A stretch of DNA of 64,000 nucleotides from Tessaracoccus oleiagri (GCF_900103275.1 NZ_FNGP01000003.1:310001-374000), one strand, 5' to 3'; shown: positions 38,402 through 47,628, counted from the first letter of the stretch. Translations and numbers: made by a program. The notes: generated from the sequence alone by a model not told the origin.

Positions 38402-38830
38402 TCATCGGCACGAGTAGATGGGCCAGGAATCGCGCTGGACGAGCCACCGGTCGGCCTCGGCCCTGAGCCGCAGGGTCTCACGGTGCGACCACGAGCCGAA
38501 GAGACCCCCGCCCGCCTGCTCGGTGACGTCGATGGTCACCTCGGCGGTGCCGTCCCGGGTCACCGAGTCGACGAGGGTGATGGTCGCCCCCTGCGGGCGG
38601 TACAGGTCGGGCAACGGAGCCCTGCAGCCGAGTGAGGGGTCGAGGTAGCCGACCGCCTCCTCGTCGTCCCCCTCGAGCACCGCCCGCACGAACAGTTGGA
38701 CGGTGCCCTCCGGGGTGGACGGGTCGAGGTCGGGCGGTTGCCGGTTCGCGGCGAGGAACGCCGCCACTGCAGCGAGCAGCACGACGACCGCCGCCACGAC
38801 GGCGAGCACGAGATTGGGCCGCTCCTTCAT
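38402..38830 (-). CDS. Small membrane-anchored extracytoplasmic protein
   Basis: A 142-residue protein with an N-terminal transmembrane anchor (LVLAVVAAVVVLLAAVAAFLA) and an external domain of about 110 residues. The domain, with its EGTVQLFVRAVLEGDDEEAV start and paired cysteines, resembles the small NTF2-like/lumazine-binding-type folds often seen in exported actinobacterial proteins. The match is weak and no function is given. It precedes the DUF5671-like gene by 13 bases and is likely co-transcribed. The ATG at 38830 lies directly after a perfect palindrome. Confidence 0.6.
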   Translation of the reverse strand: MKERPNLVLAVVAAVVVLLAAVAAFLAANRQPPDLDPSTPEGTVQLFVRAVLEGDDEEAVGYLDPSLGCRAPLPDLYRPQGATITLVDSVTRDGTAEVTIDVTEQAGGGLFGSWSHRETLRLRAEADRWLVQRDSWPIYSCR

Positions 38831-38831
38831 G

Positions 38832-38846
38832 GGACCAGTGTGGTCC
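38832..38846 (-). promoter_or_regulatory. Perfect palindrome immediately upstream of the anchored-protein gene
   Basis: GGACCA (38832-38837) and TGGTCC (38841-38846) flank a 3-base centre, ending two bases before the ATG at 38830. On the minus strand it includes CACACT, a possible -10 site at leaderless spacing. It may be an operator or a hairpin. Confidence 0.3.
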
Positions 38847-38889
38847 GGTGGATGAGGGCCGCGTGCGGTTGGTGGGGAATTTCCCCTTG

Positions 38890-41094
38890 TCAGTCGAGCA
38901 AGCGGCGCCAGCGGGAGGTGCCGACGTCGATCGCGACCATGCGCTGGGTGGCGCGCGTGAGCGCGACGTAGAGCATGCGCTCTGCGCCCGGGGCCTCGGC
39001 GACGATTTCGTCCGGCCCGACGATCACGACTCCGTCGTACTCGAGGCCCTTCGCCTGCAGGGACGTGACGACGATGAGCCGCTCCTCGAAGGCGCCGAGA
39101 CGCGGGTCCGAGAGGACCAGCCGCGTCATCTCCACCTGCCGCGAGGGGGCGACAATGATGCCGATCGTGCCGGTGACCTGGCCGGCGAGGGCGAGGACCT
39201 CGTCGCGGAGCGTCGACGGCAGGCCCTCCTCGTCGGTGGCGACGAGCTTGGGCATGACCCCGGTGGAGCGCACGGCGCGCGGGAGGTCGGCGCCGGGGTG
39301 CACCTTGGTGATCACCTTGGCGGCGAGGTCGAACACCTCGCTCGGCGATCGGTAGTTGGTGCTGAGCGTGAAGGTCCGGTGCTGGCCCTTGCCGATGATC
39401 TCGGCCATGGCCCTCTGCGTCTCCTCCGGATGCGGGTACGAGGACTGGGCGGGGTCGCCGACGATGGTCCACGAGGCCTGCGGGCCGCGACGGCGGAGCA
39501 TCCGCCACTGCATCGGGGTGACGTCCTGCGCCTCGTCGATGAGCAGGTGGGCGAAGGTGTGCTGGGGGTCGTCGTCGGGGTCCGCGACGCGTTCCCGGGC
39601 GAAGCGGTCACCGAGTCCGACGAGCTCCTGGACCTCACCGCCCTCGAGGAAGACCAGCGGGTCCTCGGTCGGGTCGTCGGGCTCGGGGCCGAGCATGTTG
39701 ACGAGCTCGTCGAGGAGGGCGATGTCGGCGATGGACCAGCCGCGGGGCACCTCCTGCACGGTGTCCGTGCCGTCGAGCCAGGCGTAGGAGCGGACGACGG
39801 CGGCACGCTCGGCCTCCGTGAGTTCGGGGGCGACGCGCTCGACCACCCCCGGGTCGGCGAGGCGCGCGAGCACGCGGGTGGCGCTGAGCGACGGCCACCA
39901 GGAGTTCATGAACATCTGGAGGCCGGGGTGCTCTCGGATCACCTCGGGGACGTCGATGTCGTCCACGTCCACGTCGTCCGGGAGCTTCCGGTGCAGTGCC
40001 TCGACGACGAGCGACTCGGCCTGCGCCCGGCCGCGGTTGTGCCGCTGGACGGCGAGGACCTGGTCGCGGATGCGGTCGAGTTCGCGGCCCTCGACCGTCA
40101 GCACCTCGCCCTTGACCGTCACGCGGACGCGCGGCGCCTCGTCGAGGAGGGGGAGACGGATCAGGCGGCGCAGGACGGTGAGCATGCGCCAAGAGCCCTT
40201 CAGCGTGGCCGCGGTGGCCTCGTCGGCTCGCTCGCTGCCCATGCCGAGCGTGTCGGTGGCGATGCCGCCGATCGACTTCAGGGTGACCGAGTCCTCGCCG
40301 AGGCTGGGGAGTACCCGCTCGATGTAGTTCATGAACACCGAGCTGGGGCCCACGACGAGCACGCCGCCGCGCTCGAGGCGCGCGCGGTTGGTGTAGAGCA
40401 GGTAGGCGGCCCGGTGCAGCGCGACGACGGTCTTGCCGGTGCCGGGGCCGCCCGCGATGACGGTGACGCCGCGGTAGGAGGCGCGAATCGCCTCGTCCTG
40501 CTCGGCCTGGATGGTGGCGACGATGTCGCGCATCTGGCGGCCGCGGGAGCGGCTGACCGCCGCCATGAGCGCGCCCTCGCCGTAGATGGGGAGGTCGGAC
40601 TCGACCGAGGTGTCGAGGAGGTCGTCCTCGAGTCCGATCACACGGTCCTCCCGGCAGCGGAGCACCCGACGGCGCACGACGTTCATCGGCGCCACCTGGG
40701 TGGCGCGGTAGAAGGGCTCGGCGGCCGGGGCACGCCAGTCGATCACCAGGGGCTCGTAGTCGTCGTCGCGGACGCCGATGCGCCCGATGTAGCGGACTTC
40801 GCTGTCGGTGAGGTCGAGCCGGCCGAAGACGAGGCCCTCGTGCTCGGCGTCGAGGATGGCCAGCCGGCGGGCCGCCTGGTAGGCGAATGCGTCACGCTCG
40901 AACAGCGCCGTGCCGTCCTCTTCACGCAGGAAATCGGTGCGATCTGAGACGAAGATCTCCCGGCCCTGCCGGGCGAGCTCCTTGGCGCTGGCGGCCGCGA
41001 CGTCCAGATTGGCGTACACCCTGTCGACGTGAGCCTGCTCGATGGCGATCTCTCGTTCCAACGCCTCGCGCGATATGGTCAATGGAGTCCTCAC
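38890..41094 (-). CDS. helR: RNA polymerase recycling ATPase of the HelD/HelR type
   Basis: A 734-residue UvrD-like ATPase with an N-terminal helical arm (residues 1-80), Walker A GGPGTGKTVVALH, the DEAQDVTPMQWRML motif and QAKGLEYDGVV near the end. A large insertion between the ATPase halves is typical of HelD. These proteins do not repair DNA but lever RNA polymerase off nucleic acid; in Streptomyces and Mycobacterium relatives also displace rifampicin. The GTG at 41094 is used, but GAGGA followed by TTG at 41082 is an equally good start. It is transcribed alone. Confidence 0.85.
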   Translation of the reverse strand: MRTPLTISREALEREIAIEQAHVDRVYANLDVAAASAKELARQGREIFVSDRTDFLREEDGTALFERDAFAYQAARRLAILDAEHEGLVFGRLDLTDSEVRYIGRIGVRDDDYEPLVIDWRAPAAEPFYRATQVAPMNVVRRRVLRCREDRVIGLEDDLLDTSVESDLPIYGEGALMAAVSRSRGRQMRDIVATIQAEQDEAIRASYRGVTVIAGGPGTGKTVVALHRAAYLLYTNRARLERGGVLVVGPSSVFMNYIERVLPSLGEDSVTLKSIGGIATDTLGMGSERADEATAATLKGSWRMLTVLRRLIRLPLLDEAPRVRVTVKGEVLTVEGRELDRIRDQVLAVQRHNRGRAQAESLVVEALHRKLPDDVDVDDIDVPEVIREHPGLQMFMNSWWPSLSATRVLARLADPGVVERVAPELTEAERAAVVRSYAWLDGTDTVQEVPRGWSIADIALLDELVNMLGPEPDDPTEDPLVFLEGGEVQELVGLGDRFARERVADPDDDPQHTFAHLLIDEAQDVTPMQWRMLRRRGPQASWTIVGDPAQSSYPHPEETQRAMAEIIGKGQHRTFTLSTNYRSPSEVFDLAAKVITKVHPGADLPRAVRSTGVMPKLVATDEEGLPSTLRDEVLALAGQVTGTIGIIVAPSRQVEMTRLVLSDPRLGAFEERLIVVTSLQAKGLEYDGVVIVGPDEIVAEAPGAERMLYVALTRATQRMVAIDVGTSRWRRLLD

Positions 41095-41158
41095 TGGATT
41101 TTGACTGGCTAATCAGTCTAGCCCTGTCGGTGAGTGTGTCGAGTCGGAGGCTTGCGGC

Positions 41159-41950
41159 GTGGAAATGAGGCATCGCCCACTACTGGCGGCGGTCGGGGTA
41201 GCGGTGGCGGTGCTGATGATCGCCGGGTTGGCGTTCCTGTCCGCGCGTCCGGCTCCCGACGAGAGGCAGGTGCAGGAGGCCGCGTCGGCGCCGCCGACGA
41301 CACCCGCAGCATCGCCGGTCCCGGCGGTTTCCGAACCGCCCGCCCCGCAGCCCGTCCCCGAGGAGGAGCGAGACCCGGCGCTCGAGGCGTTCCTGCTGGG
41401 GCTGGCCCGCCGCGATTCGGACGACACGACCGCCGTGGGACCCGTCGACGCGCCCATCGTCATGATCGAGTGGGCCGACTTTCGCTGCCCCTACTGCTCG
41501 GCCTTCGCGGAGGTCACCCTGCCGCAGTTGCGGCATCACTTCGACGAGGGAACCGTCCGCTACGAGTTCCGCGACCTCGCCCTCTTCGGTGAGGAGTCCG
41601 TCTACGCGGCCGTCGCGGCGCGCGCGGCGGGGGAGCAGGGCAAGCACCACGAGTTCATGAACGTCCTCTATGCGGCGCTGCCCAACGACGGCCATCCAGT
41701 CGTGGACAAGGACGTCGTCACCGAGGTGGCCATGCAGATCGGCGTGCCGGACATGGCGAAGTTCGACGCCGACCTCGAGTCGCTCGAGCTCCGCAACGCC
41801 GTCCTCACCGACACCAACGAGGCTCGGTCGATGGGGTTGAGCAGCGTGCCGGTCTTCGTGGTGGGCACGCAGGTCATCCAGGGCGCGCAGCCGCCCCAGG
41901 TCTTCGAACAGGTGATCCAGCAGGAACTGGCCAAGGCGTCGAACCGCTGA
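41159..41950 (+). CDS. Membrane-anchored DsbA-like thioredoxin-fold protein
   Basis: A 263-residue protein with an N-terminal transmembrane anchor, a Pro/Ala-rich linker (about residues 40-70) and a DsbA-type domain with the active site C110-P-Y-C113 and the cis-proline loop SVPVFVV. It would act outside the membrane on cysteine pairs of exported proteins. GGAGG at 41146-41150 supports the GTG at 41159. It is divergent from helR; no DsbB or VKOR partner is in the window. Confidence 0.87.
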   Translation: MEMRHRPLLAAVGVAVAVLMIAGLAFLSARPAPDERQVQEAASAPPTTPAASPVPAVSEPPAPQPVPEEERDPALEAFLLGLARRDSDDTTAVGPVDAPIVMIEWADFRCPYCSAFAEVTLPQLRHHFDEGTVRYEFRDLALFGEESVYAAVAARAAGEQGKHHEFMNVLYAALPNDGHPVVDKDVVTEVAMQIGVPDMAKFDADLESLELRNAVLTDTNEARSMGLSSVPVFVVGTQVIQGAQPPQVFEQVIQQELAKASNR

Positions 41951-41971
41951 CCGGCTTGGGCGGCGTGTCGC

Positions 41972-43369
41972 TCAGGCGGCCGTTCGAGTGAGGGTGTGTC
42001 GGGCGATGGTCCAGGGGATCAGTTCGGGTTGGAGTGGCTGGTCCCAGACGGGATCACTCGGCCCGGGGTCTTCCCAGGGCTCGGGTTCTCGCTCCACGTA
42101 GTGGGGTGCTGCTCGTGGTGGTGTGCCGATTCGGGTGGTGCCGGCGGCGGTGACGATGTATTCGTAGCCGGCGGGGGATCGCCAGTGGAACACCCCGGGC
42201 TCGGGTTGCGTCAGCCGCCAGCCGCCGTGCGTCTTCGCTCTATGCGTGCGGCGGGAGAGGGGGCCGAGGTTGTGCAGCCCCGTCTGCCCCTTCACGTCCC
42301 GATCGAACTGGTACGGATCGGTGTGGTCCAGGTCGCAGGCCCGGGCTTGGCGGGTGCCGAAGGGGAACACATCCACCGGGTTCCGCACCTGGAGCGCGAG
42401 CCGCATCGCCGCCGACGGCTCATACCCGTCCAGAGCTGGCAGCATGTTGGGGTCCAGCACCGGCCGGACGGTCACGTTCGAGCCGCGCAGGAACTCGGGT
42501 AGGTATTCGGTGAGGATGGTGCCCCAGCGTTCGACGCGGGCGACGCCGGTGCCGTGGGTGAGGTCGTTGGCGTCGACGTGGACGATGAGCTCGACCGGGA
42601 GGGCGTCCTGTCCGAAGGCTTGGCGGGCGATGATGCCGGCCGCCGACGCGCGGCGCTGGTCGTGCCGGTACTGCGCTTTCGCGCCGTCGGTGTAGTGGGC
42701 CATCCAGTCCGGTGCCTCCGGTGCAGGCAACGTCGAGGCCACCGAATCCAGGGCTTGGTCGAGGGCGATGGCGTCCTCGGCGGCGAGGCGGCCGTAGAGG
42801 GTGCAATGCCCGTCCTCGATCTTCCCGATATGCACACCGCGCTGCTGACGGGCCGAGGCGGCACGGGCGGCGGCCGCTGCGGGATCGGCATCGATGATCC
42901 AAGCGGGGAGCTCGCGCATCACCCGCGACCACGGCCACAACTGCAGCGCATGCGCCGTCCGCCGGTCAATCAGCGCGACCGCCTCGAACGACAGCTGCGA
43001 ACAGGCCTCCACGATCTTCGACGCCTGCCAAAACCACACCGTCCCGGACAGGAACGCCTCCCACAACGCCGGGTGCCGGTAGCGCAGGTCCAAGATCTGC
43101 CCGACCTGCCACAACGCCGACTCCGGAGAGCACCCCAACAGACCGGCGAGCTCCAAACTCAGGAACTCCCCGATGAGCGGGGTGCCATCTGAACCGGCCT
43201 GGATCTCTCGTTCGGTGACGGCCCAGACCGCGTCCCGGTCGACCTCGTAGAGTTCGGCGGCGCGGAGCAGGGCGATCTTCTCCGCCACCTCCGCCGCGCG
43301 GCGGTGCTCGTGCGCGTGCGCGACCGCGGCGAACGCGTCTGCGCAGGTCATCGGCACCATCTCGAACAT
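41972..43369 (-). CDS. DUF222-domain protein with C-terminal HNH endonuclease (13E12-repeat type)
   Basis: A 465-residue protein of a family that is multi-copy in many actinobacteria. The N-terminal DUF222 region leads to a C-terminal HNH site: CDLDHTDPYQF with the histidine after LD, then LHNLGPLSRRTHRAKTHGGW. The start is set at ATG 43369 because TAGAAT on the minus strand ends seven bases upstream, giving a leaderless mRNA; an earlier GTG at 43399 would overlap this promoter. The family's biological role is uncertain. It is divergent from a DNA methyltransferase gene. Confidence 0.87.
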   Translation of the reverse strand: MFEMVPMTCADAFAAVAHAHEHRRAAEVAEKIALLRAAELYEVDRDAVWAVTEREIQAGSDGTPLIGEFLSLELAGLLGCSPESALWQVGQILDLRYRHPALWEAFLSGTVWFWQASKIVEACSQLSFEAVALIDRRTAHALQLWPWSRVMRELPAWIIDADPAAAAARAASARQQRGVHIGKIEDGHCTLYGRLAAEDAIALDQALDSVASTLPAPEAPDWMAHYTDGAKAQYRHDQRRASAAGIIARQAFGQDALPVELIVHVDANDLTHGTGVARVERWGTILTEYLPEFLRGSNVTVRPVLDPNMLPALDGYEPSAAMRLALQVRNPVDVFPFGTRQARACDLDHTDPYQFDRDVKGQTGLHNLGPLSRRTHRAKTHGGWRLTQPEPGVFHWRSPAGYEYIVTAAGTTRIGTPPRAAPHYVEREPEPWEDPGPSDPVWDQPLQPELIPWTIARHTLTRTAA

Positions 43370-43482
43370 GTGAACTATTCTACGGGGCTCCTCCGACAAC
43401 CAAAAGGCAATCCCGACGCCTGTGGAGAACTATTCCGGAGTTCGGCAGCGCGCCAGTGCCGGCGGGCGCCTACGATACGAGC
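43370..43482. promoter_or_regulatory. Divergent leaderless promoters of the HNH and methyltransferase genes
   Basis: TAGAAT (minus, 43382 to 43377) ends seven bases before the HNH start. TACGAT (plus, 43471-43476) ends six bases before the methyltransferase GTG. No ribosome binding site precedes either gene. Confidence 0.5.
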
Positions 43483-44166
43483 GTGCGCCTGCGTCCCCAT
43501 CTCTTCGTCGAGCACGACCGCGTCGTCGCCGAGCGCCACCCAGCGGCGGAGGAGGACGTCCATTTCTCGCGCGACCTCGTCGCCGCGGTCCTCGAGGACC
43601 TGACGCGGCCCGGGGACCGGGTGCTGGACCCGTTCGCCGGCTTCGGGACCACGTTGCACGTCGCCGAGGCGATGGGGCGCAGCGCGGTGGGCGTCGAACT
43701 GCTGCCCGAGCGCTGCGCAGCCGCGGCCGAGGCGGCGCCAGGCTCCGTGGTGGTGCAGGGCGGAGCCCGTCACCTGTCCCAGTTGGTCGAGGGCCCCTTC
43801 GACCTGGTGCTGACGTCCCCGCCCTACATGGCGCGCGACGACGGCCCGGAGGATCCGCTGTCGGGCTACACCGGCAGCAGCTCGTACGAGCGCTACCTTG
43901 CAGAACTTCGGGACATCCTCGCGCAGTGCCTAGAGCTCCTGACGCCTGACGGCCATCTCGTGGTGAACGTCGCGAACATCGACAGCGGCGCCCGGTTCAC
44001 GCCGTTGGCGTGGGACGTGGGCCGGGTCCTGAACGAGGTCGGTCGCCTCATCCAGGACGTCTTCGTGTGCTGGGACCGCCCGTGGCACGACCTGGCCGGT
44101 GACTACCTCCTCGTCGCGCGCCGCGTTGCGCCGGCGGCTGATTTCCGCGGCCTTCCGATGGAATAA
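43483..44166 (+). CDS. Small site-specific DNA methyltransferase (N4/N6 type)
   Basis: A 227-residue methyltransferase with the SAM-binding motif DPFAGFGTT (49-57) placed before the catalytic TSPPY (111-115). A valine/asparagine-rich strand (LVVNVANI) follows. The size is small and no obvious target-recognition domain is present, so it may be an orphan enzyme or act on RNA or another amine. The GTG at 43483 is preferred over an upstream ATG because it directly follows a -10 element. Confidence 0.8.
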   Translation: MRLRPHLFVEHDRVVAERHPAAEEDVHFSRDLVAAVLEDLTRPGDRVLDPFAGFGTTLHVAEAMGRSAVGVELLPERCAAAAEAAPGSVVVQGGARHLSQLVEGPFDLVLTSPPYMARDDGPEDPLSGYTGSSSYERYLAELRDILAQCLELLTPDGHLVVNVANIDSGARFTPLAWDVGRVLNEVGRLIQDVFVCWDRPWHDLAGDYLLVARRVAPAADFRGLPME

Positions 44167-44271
44167 TGGGGCAAGGCGTGCTCGTGTCGCCTCTTCCCCG
44201 TGGGTCGGCCACGGGTCGAAGTGCCGCCGGGCCCCGGGACAGCGTCCGCCGCCGCGACTGTAGAGGTGACG

Positions 44272-45123
44272 ATGCCTTCAGAGGACAGGATCCAGCAGCA
44301 CCGCCGGTACCTGATGTGCCGGCCGGACCACTTCACGGTCAGTTACGAGATCAACCCGTGGATGGACCGGGCGCGCCCTCCCGACACCGCCAAGGCCCTG
44401 CGGCAGTGGCAGGTGCTGCACGACACCTATGTGCGGCTGGGGCACCGGGTGGATCTCATCGACCCGATTCCCGGCCTCGACGACATGGTCTACACGGCCA
44501 ACAGCGGGCTGGTGATCGACGGCGTGGCGCTGGGCGCGAGATTCAGCGTCAGTGAACGCCGCGGGGAGGAACGGCCGTTCCGGCAGTGGTTCGCCGCCCA
44601 CGGGTACGGCGTGGTCGAACCCGTCGCGATGCAGGAGGGCGAGGGCGACCTCATGCTCGCCGGCCAGATCATCCTCGCTGGGTACGGCTTCCGGACGCAG
44701 CTCGACAGCCACGCGGAGGTGGCGAGGGTGTTCGGGCGCGAGGTCGTGTCGCTGCGGCTGGTCAACCCGTTCTACTACCACCTCGACACCGCGCTCTGCG
44801 TCCTCGACCCGGTGGAGGGCCCCGGGGGAGTCGAGCGGGCAAACATCGCCTACCTGCCCTCGGCCTTCGACGAGCGCGCCCAGTCCGAACTCCTCGAGCG
44901 GTTCCCCGACGCGATCCGCCTGCCCCCGTCGGTTCCCGAGAGCCTCGGCCTGAACGCGGTCAGCGACGGCCGCAACGTCGTGATGTCCCCGGCCGCCACC
45001 CACTTCGCCGACCAGCTGCGCGAGCGCGGCTACCACACCGTCCCCGTCGACCTGTCCGAGCTGCACCTCGGCGGCGGCGGGATCAAGTGCTGCACCCTGG
45101 AACTGCGAGGAGGCAGATCATGA
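44272..45123 (+). CDS. ddaH: Dimethylargininase / arginine deiminase-superfamily hydrolase
   Basis: A 283-residue member of the guanidino-group-modifying superfamily. Expected active-site residues are visible: an acidic EGEGDLM segment, H170 in YYHLDTALC, and a C-terminal cysteine pair C273-C274 in GIKCCTLE. It could release citrulline from methylated arginine or act as an arginine dihydrolase. The ATG at 44272 follows AGAGG. The ATGA overlap with rocD indicates a two-gene operon feeding arginine-derived nitrogen to ornithine and glutamate semialdehyde. The same pairing is found in mycobacteria, from memory. The exact substrate is not certain. Confidence 0.83.
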   Translation: MPSEDRIQQHRRYLMCRPDHFTVSYEINPWMDRARPPDTAKALRQWQVLHDTYVRLGHRVDLIDPIPGLDDMVYTANSGLVIDGVALGARFSVSERRGEERPFRQWFAAHGYGVVEPVAMQEGEGDLMLAGQIILAGYGFRTQLDSHAEVARVFGREVVSLRLVNPFYYHLDTALCVLDPVEGPGGVERANIAYLPSAFDERAQSELLERFPDAIRLPPSVPESLGLNAVSDGRNVVMSPAATHFADQLRERGYHTVPVDLSELHLGGGGIKCCTLELRGGRS

Positions 45124-46337
45124 GCACCACGGCCAAGTCCGAGACCACGACGGCGCGGCTCATCCGCGAGGAGGGCCTGCACGTCGCGCGCAACTACGAC
45201 CCGCTCCCCGTGGTGGTGTCCACCGCCGAGGACGTCTGGGTCACCGACGTGGAGGGCAGGCGCTACCTCGACCTGCTATCCGCCTACTCGGCACTCAACT
45301 TCGGGCACCGCCACCCGGCGCTCGTCGCCGCCGCCGTCGACCAGTTGGGCCGTCTGACGCTCACCAGCCGCGCGTTCCACAACGACCGGCTCGGAGAGTT
45401 CGCGGCCGCGCTCGCGGAACTGTGCGGCAAGGACATGGTGCTGCCGATGAACACCGGCGCCGAGGCGGTCGAGACCGGCATCAAGACGGCGCGCGCCTGG
45501 GCCTACCGCGTGAAGGGCGTGCCCGACGGAGCCGCGCGCATCATCGTCGCGGCCGGCAACTTCCACGGCCGGACGACCACCATCGTCGGCTTCAGCGACG
45601 ACCCGGTGGCCCGCGACAACTTCGGGCCCTTCAGCTCCGGCTTCGTCACCGTCCCCTACGCGGACGTCGACGCGGTCGAGGCCGCGATCGACGCCAACAC
45701 CGCGGCCGTGCTCGTCGAACCCATCCAGGGCGAGGCGGGGGTCATCATCCCGCCCGACGGTTACCTGCGGGCCCTGCGGGAGGTCTGCACGAAGCATCAC
45801 GTGCTCCTGATCGCCGACGAGATCCAGTCCGGCCTCGGGCGCGCAGGAACCACGTTCGCCTGCGACCGTGAGGGCGTCGTCCCGGACCTCTACCTGCTGG
45901 GCAAGGCGCTCGGTGGCGGCATCCTGCCGGTGTCCGCCGTCGTCGGCGACCGCGACGTCCTCGGGGTGTTCCGGCCCGGCGAGCACGGGTCGACGTTCGG
46001 CGGCAACCCGGTGGCCGCCGCCGTCGGGCTCAAGGTCGTGGAGCTGCTGCGCACCGGCGAGTTCCAGGAGCGCGCGGCGACGCTGGGTCGCAAGCTCGAG
46101 GGGATGCTGAGCGGGTTGCTGGGCCGCGGGCTCACGGAGGTGCGCGTGGCGGGACTCTGGGCGGGCGTGGACGTCCACCCCTCCCGCGGCACGGGCCGCG
46201 ACGTGGCGCGGCGGCTCCTGGAGCGCGGGGTGCTGGTGAAGGACACGCACGGCCAGACCGTCCGCATCGCGCCGCCGCTGACGATCAAGGCGTCCGACCT
46301 GGAGTGGGCCGTCGAGCAGTTGGAGCTGGTGCTCTAG
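45120..46337 (+). CDS. rocD: Ornithine--oxo-acid aminotransferase
   Basis: A 405-residue PLP enzyme of class III aminotransferases that turns ornithine and 2-oxoglutarate into glutamate semialdehyde and glutamate. The PLP lysine is K262 in LLGKALGGG, with NTGAEAVE, NFHGRTT and ADEIQSGLGR also in place. It overlaps the ddaH-like gene by four bases and ends just before the IS110 element, which therefore inserted after the operon without cutting it. Confidence 0.94.
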   Translation: MSTTAKSETTTARLIREEGLHVARNYDPLPVVVSTAEDVWVTDVEGRRYLDLLSAYSALNFGHRHPALVAAAVDQLGRLTLTSRAFHNDRLGEFAAALAELCGKDMVLPMNTGAEAVETGIKTARAWAYRVKGVPDGAARIIVAAGNFHGRTTTIVGFSDDPVARDNFGPFSSGFVTVPYADVDAVEAAIDANTAAVLVEPIQGEAGVIIPPDGYLRALREVCTKHHVLLIADEIQSGLGRAGTTFACDREGVVPDLYLLGKALGGGILPVSAVVGDRDVLGVFRPGEHGSTFGGNPVAAAVGLKVVELLRTGEFQERAATLGRKLEGMLSGLLGRGLTEVRVAGLWAGVDVHPSRGTGRDVARRLLERGVLVKDTHGQTVRIAPPLTIKASDLEWAVEQLELVL

Positions 46338-46383
46338 AGGGCGCACGGAGGTGGTCCCCGGAAACTGATGCTCCTATGGTTCG

Positions 46384-47583
46384 TCAAGCTGCGATGAGCC
46401 ATTCGCGGTAGGTCTCGGCGAGTTTGTCGTCGCGGCGTTGGCCGAGTTCGAGTTGGGAGATGGTCGCCGGCCAGACGTTGAGGTGTTGTGCGGCGTTGGT
46501 GAGGGTGATGTTCTTGGCCTGACGGGCGGGCCGCAAATCGGTGTAGTTCGGGATGGGGCAGTGGCCCAGGAGCGCTTGGTAGATCTCTCGGGCGACGGCG
46601 CGTTTCAGGGAGCGGTAGACCGCGGCGAGTGTCCAGCCTTTGGCGAGGTGTTTGTCGCGGTAGTCGCGAGTACGGGGATCGTGGACCATGCGGTTCTGGA
46701 CGATCTGGTGGAGGGCCCAGTTCGCTTGGCGGTCGCCGCCGCGGCTCAGGCGGTGCCGCTGGGTTCGGCCGGAGGAGACGGGGATCGGGGTGGTGCCGCA
46801 GAGTGCGGCGAAGGAGGCGCTGCTGCGTAACCGGTCGGGGTTGTCCCCGGCGGTCAGGAGCAAGGTGGCGCCGGTGACCGGACCGACGCCTTTGAGAGCC
46901 ATCAGACCGGGGTTGGCGTTGGTGGTGAGTTGCTCCAGCTCGTGGGCGAGGTCTTCGACCTCGTCGGTCAGGAACTGGTGACGGCGGGCGAGACTGCGCA
47001 GCGCGCGCAGTGTGATGGCGTCGTGCTTGTCACGGATTAGGTCGGGCCGGCTGGCCGCCAAGGTTTCCACGAGCTGCTGACGAGGCAGGTCGCGGTACTT
47101 GTCACGCAGTGTCGCGCTGGCGTTGACGAGCATGCTGCCGATCTGGCGCCACGCGGCCTGCAGGGCCTTGTTCGCTGAACGACGCGCGACGGTGACCGCG
47201 CGTAGCGGTTCGATCGTGTCGTGTTTGGGGGCGGTGCTGGCCTCCCCCGAGAGCACCGAACGAGCGGCGCGGTAAGCATCGAGCCGGTCGGTCTTGCCCT
47301 ACTTGCGCCGCTCGGCGGCCCGGGTCCGGTTGACCTCGACGACATGGAATCCGTTGCGGCGCAGTTCAGCACTGATGCCGACGCCGTAGCTCGAAGTTCC
47401 CTCGACGCCGACGGCCTCGACCGGCCCATGGCTGGCGAGCCAGCCGATTGCCAGCCGGTAACCGGTTTGGGTGGTCGGGAACTCCTTGTCGGTGATCTCG
47501 GCGCCGAGGGGGGTGACCAGCGCGATGTGGATGGTGTCCTTGTGTGAGTCGATCCCGGCGACACGCCCGGTGAAGTTTGTCAT
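46384..47583 (-). pseudogene. IS110-family DEDD transposase interrupted by an amber codon
   Basis: Reading on the minus strand from ATG 47583, the N-terminal RuvC-like DEDD domain starts with GIDSHKDTIHIALV, then EGTSSYG. A TAG at 47301-47299 (codon 95) interrupts the frame right before GKTDRLDAYRAA, where relatives continue. The same frame resumes to 46384. It includes the Transposase_20 core (LKGVGPVTGATLL, AALCGTTPIP) and an unusual C-terminal tail like an XRE helix-turn-helix (AAQHLNVWPATISQLELGQR). With a single point change the gene would be about 399 codons. Loss of the second half of the DEDD domain predicts an inactive enzyme unless the stop is read through. Confidence 0.85.
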
Positions 47584-47628
47584 GATGGTGTTGCCCTTCG
47601 CGTGAAGTGGGGTCAGTGGCGGCCGGGC

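Noticed and set aside
38874-38886. GGGGAATTTCCCC as a terminator after helR
   Set aside because: The symmetric site leaves no real loop and no T tract; it is too small to call.
38402-39508. Long 368-codon version of the small anchored-protein gene
   Set aside because: Its first 226 codons overlap helR in another frame; the membrane anchor and real start are at 38830.
47299-47583. A separate small gene upstream of the transposase
   Set aside because: It is the same frame as the rest of the transposase and carries its DEDD start; the break is one stop codon.
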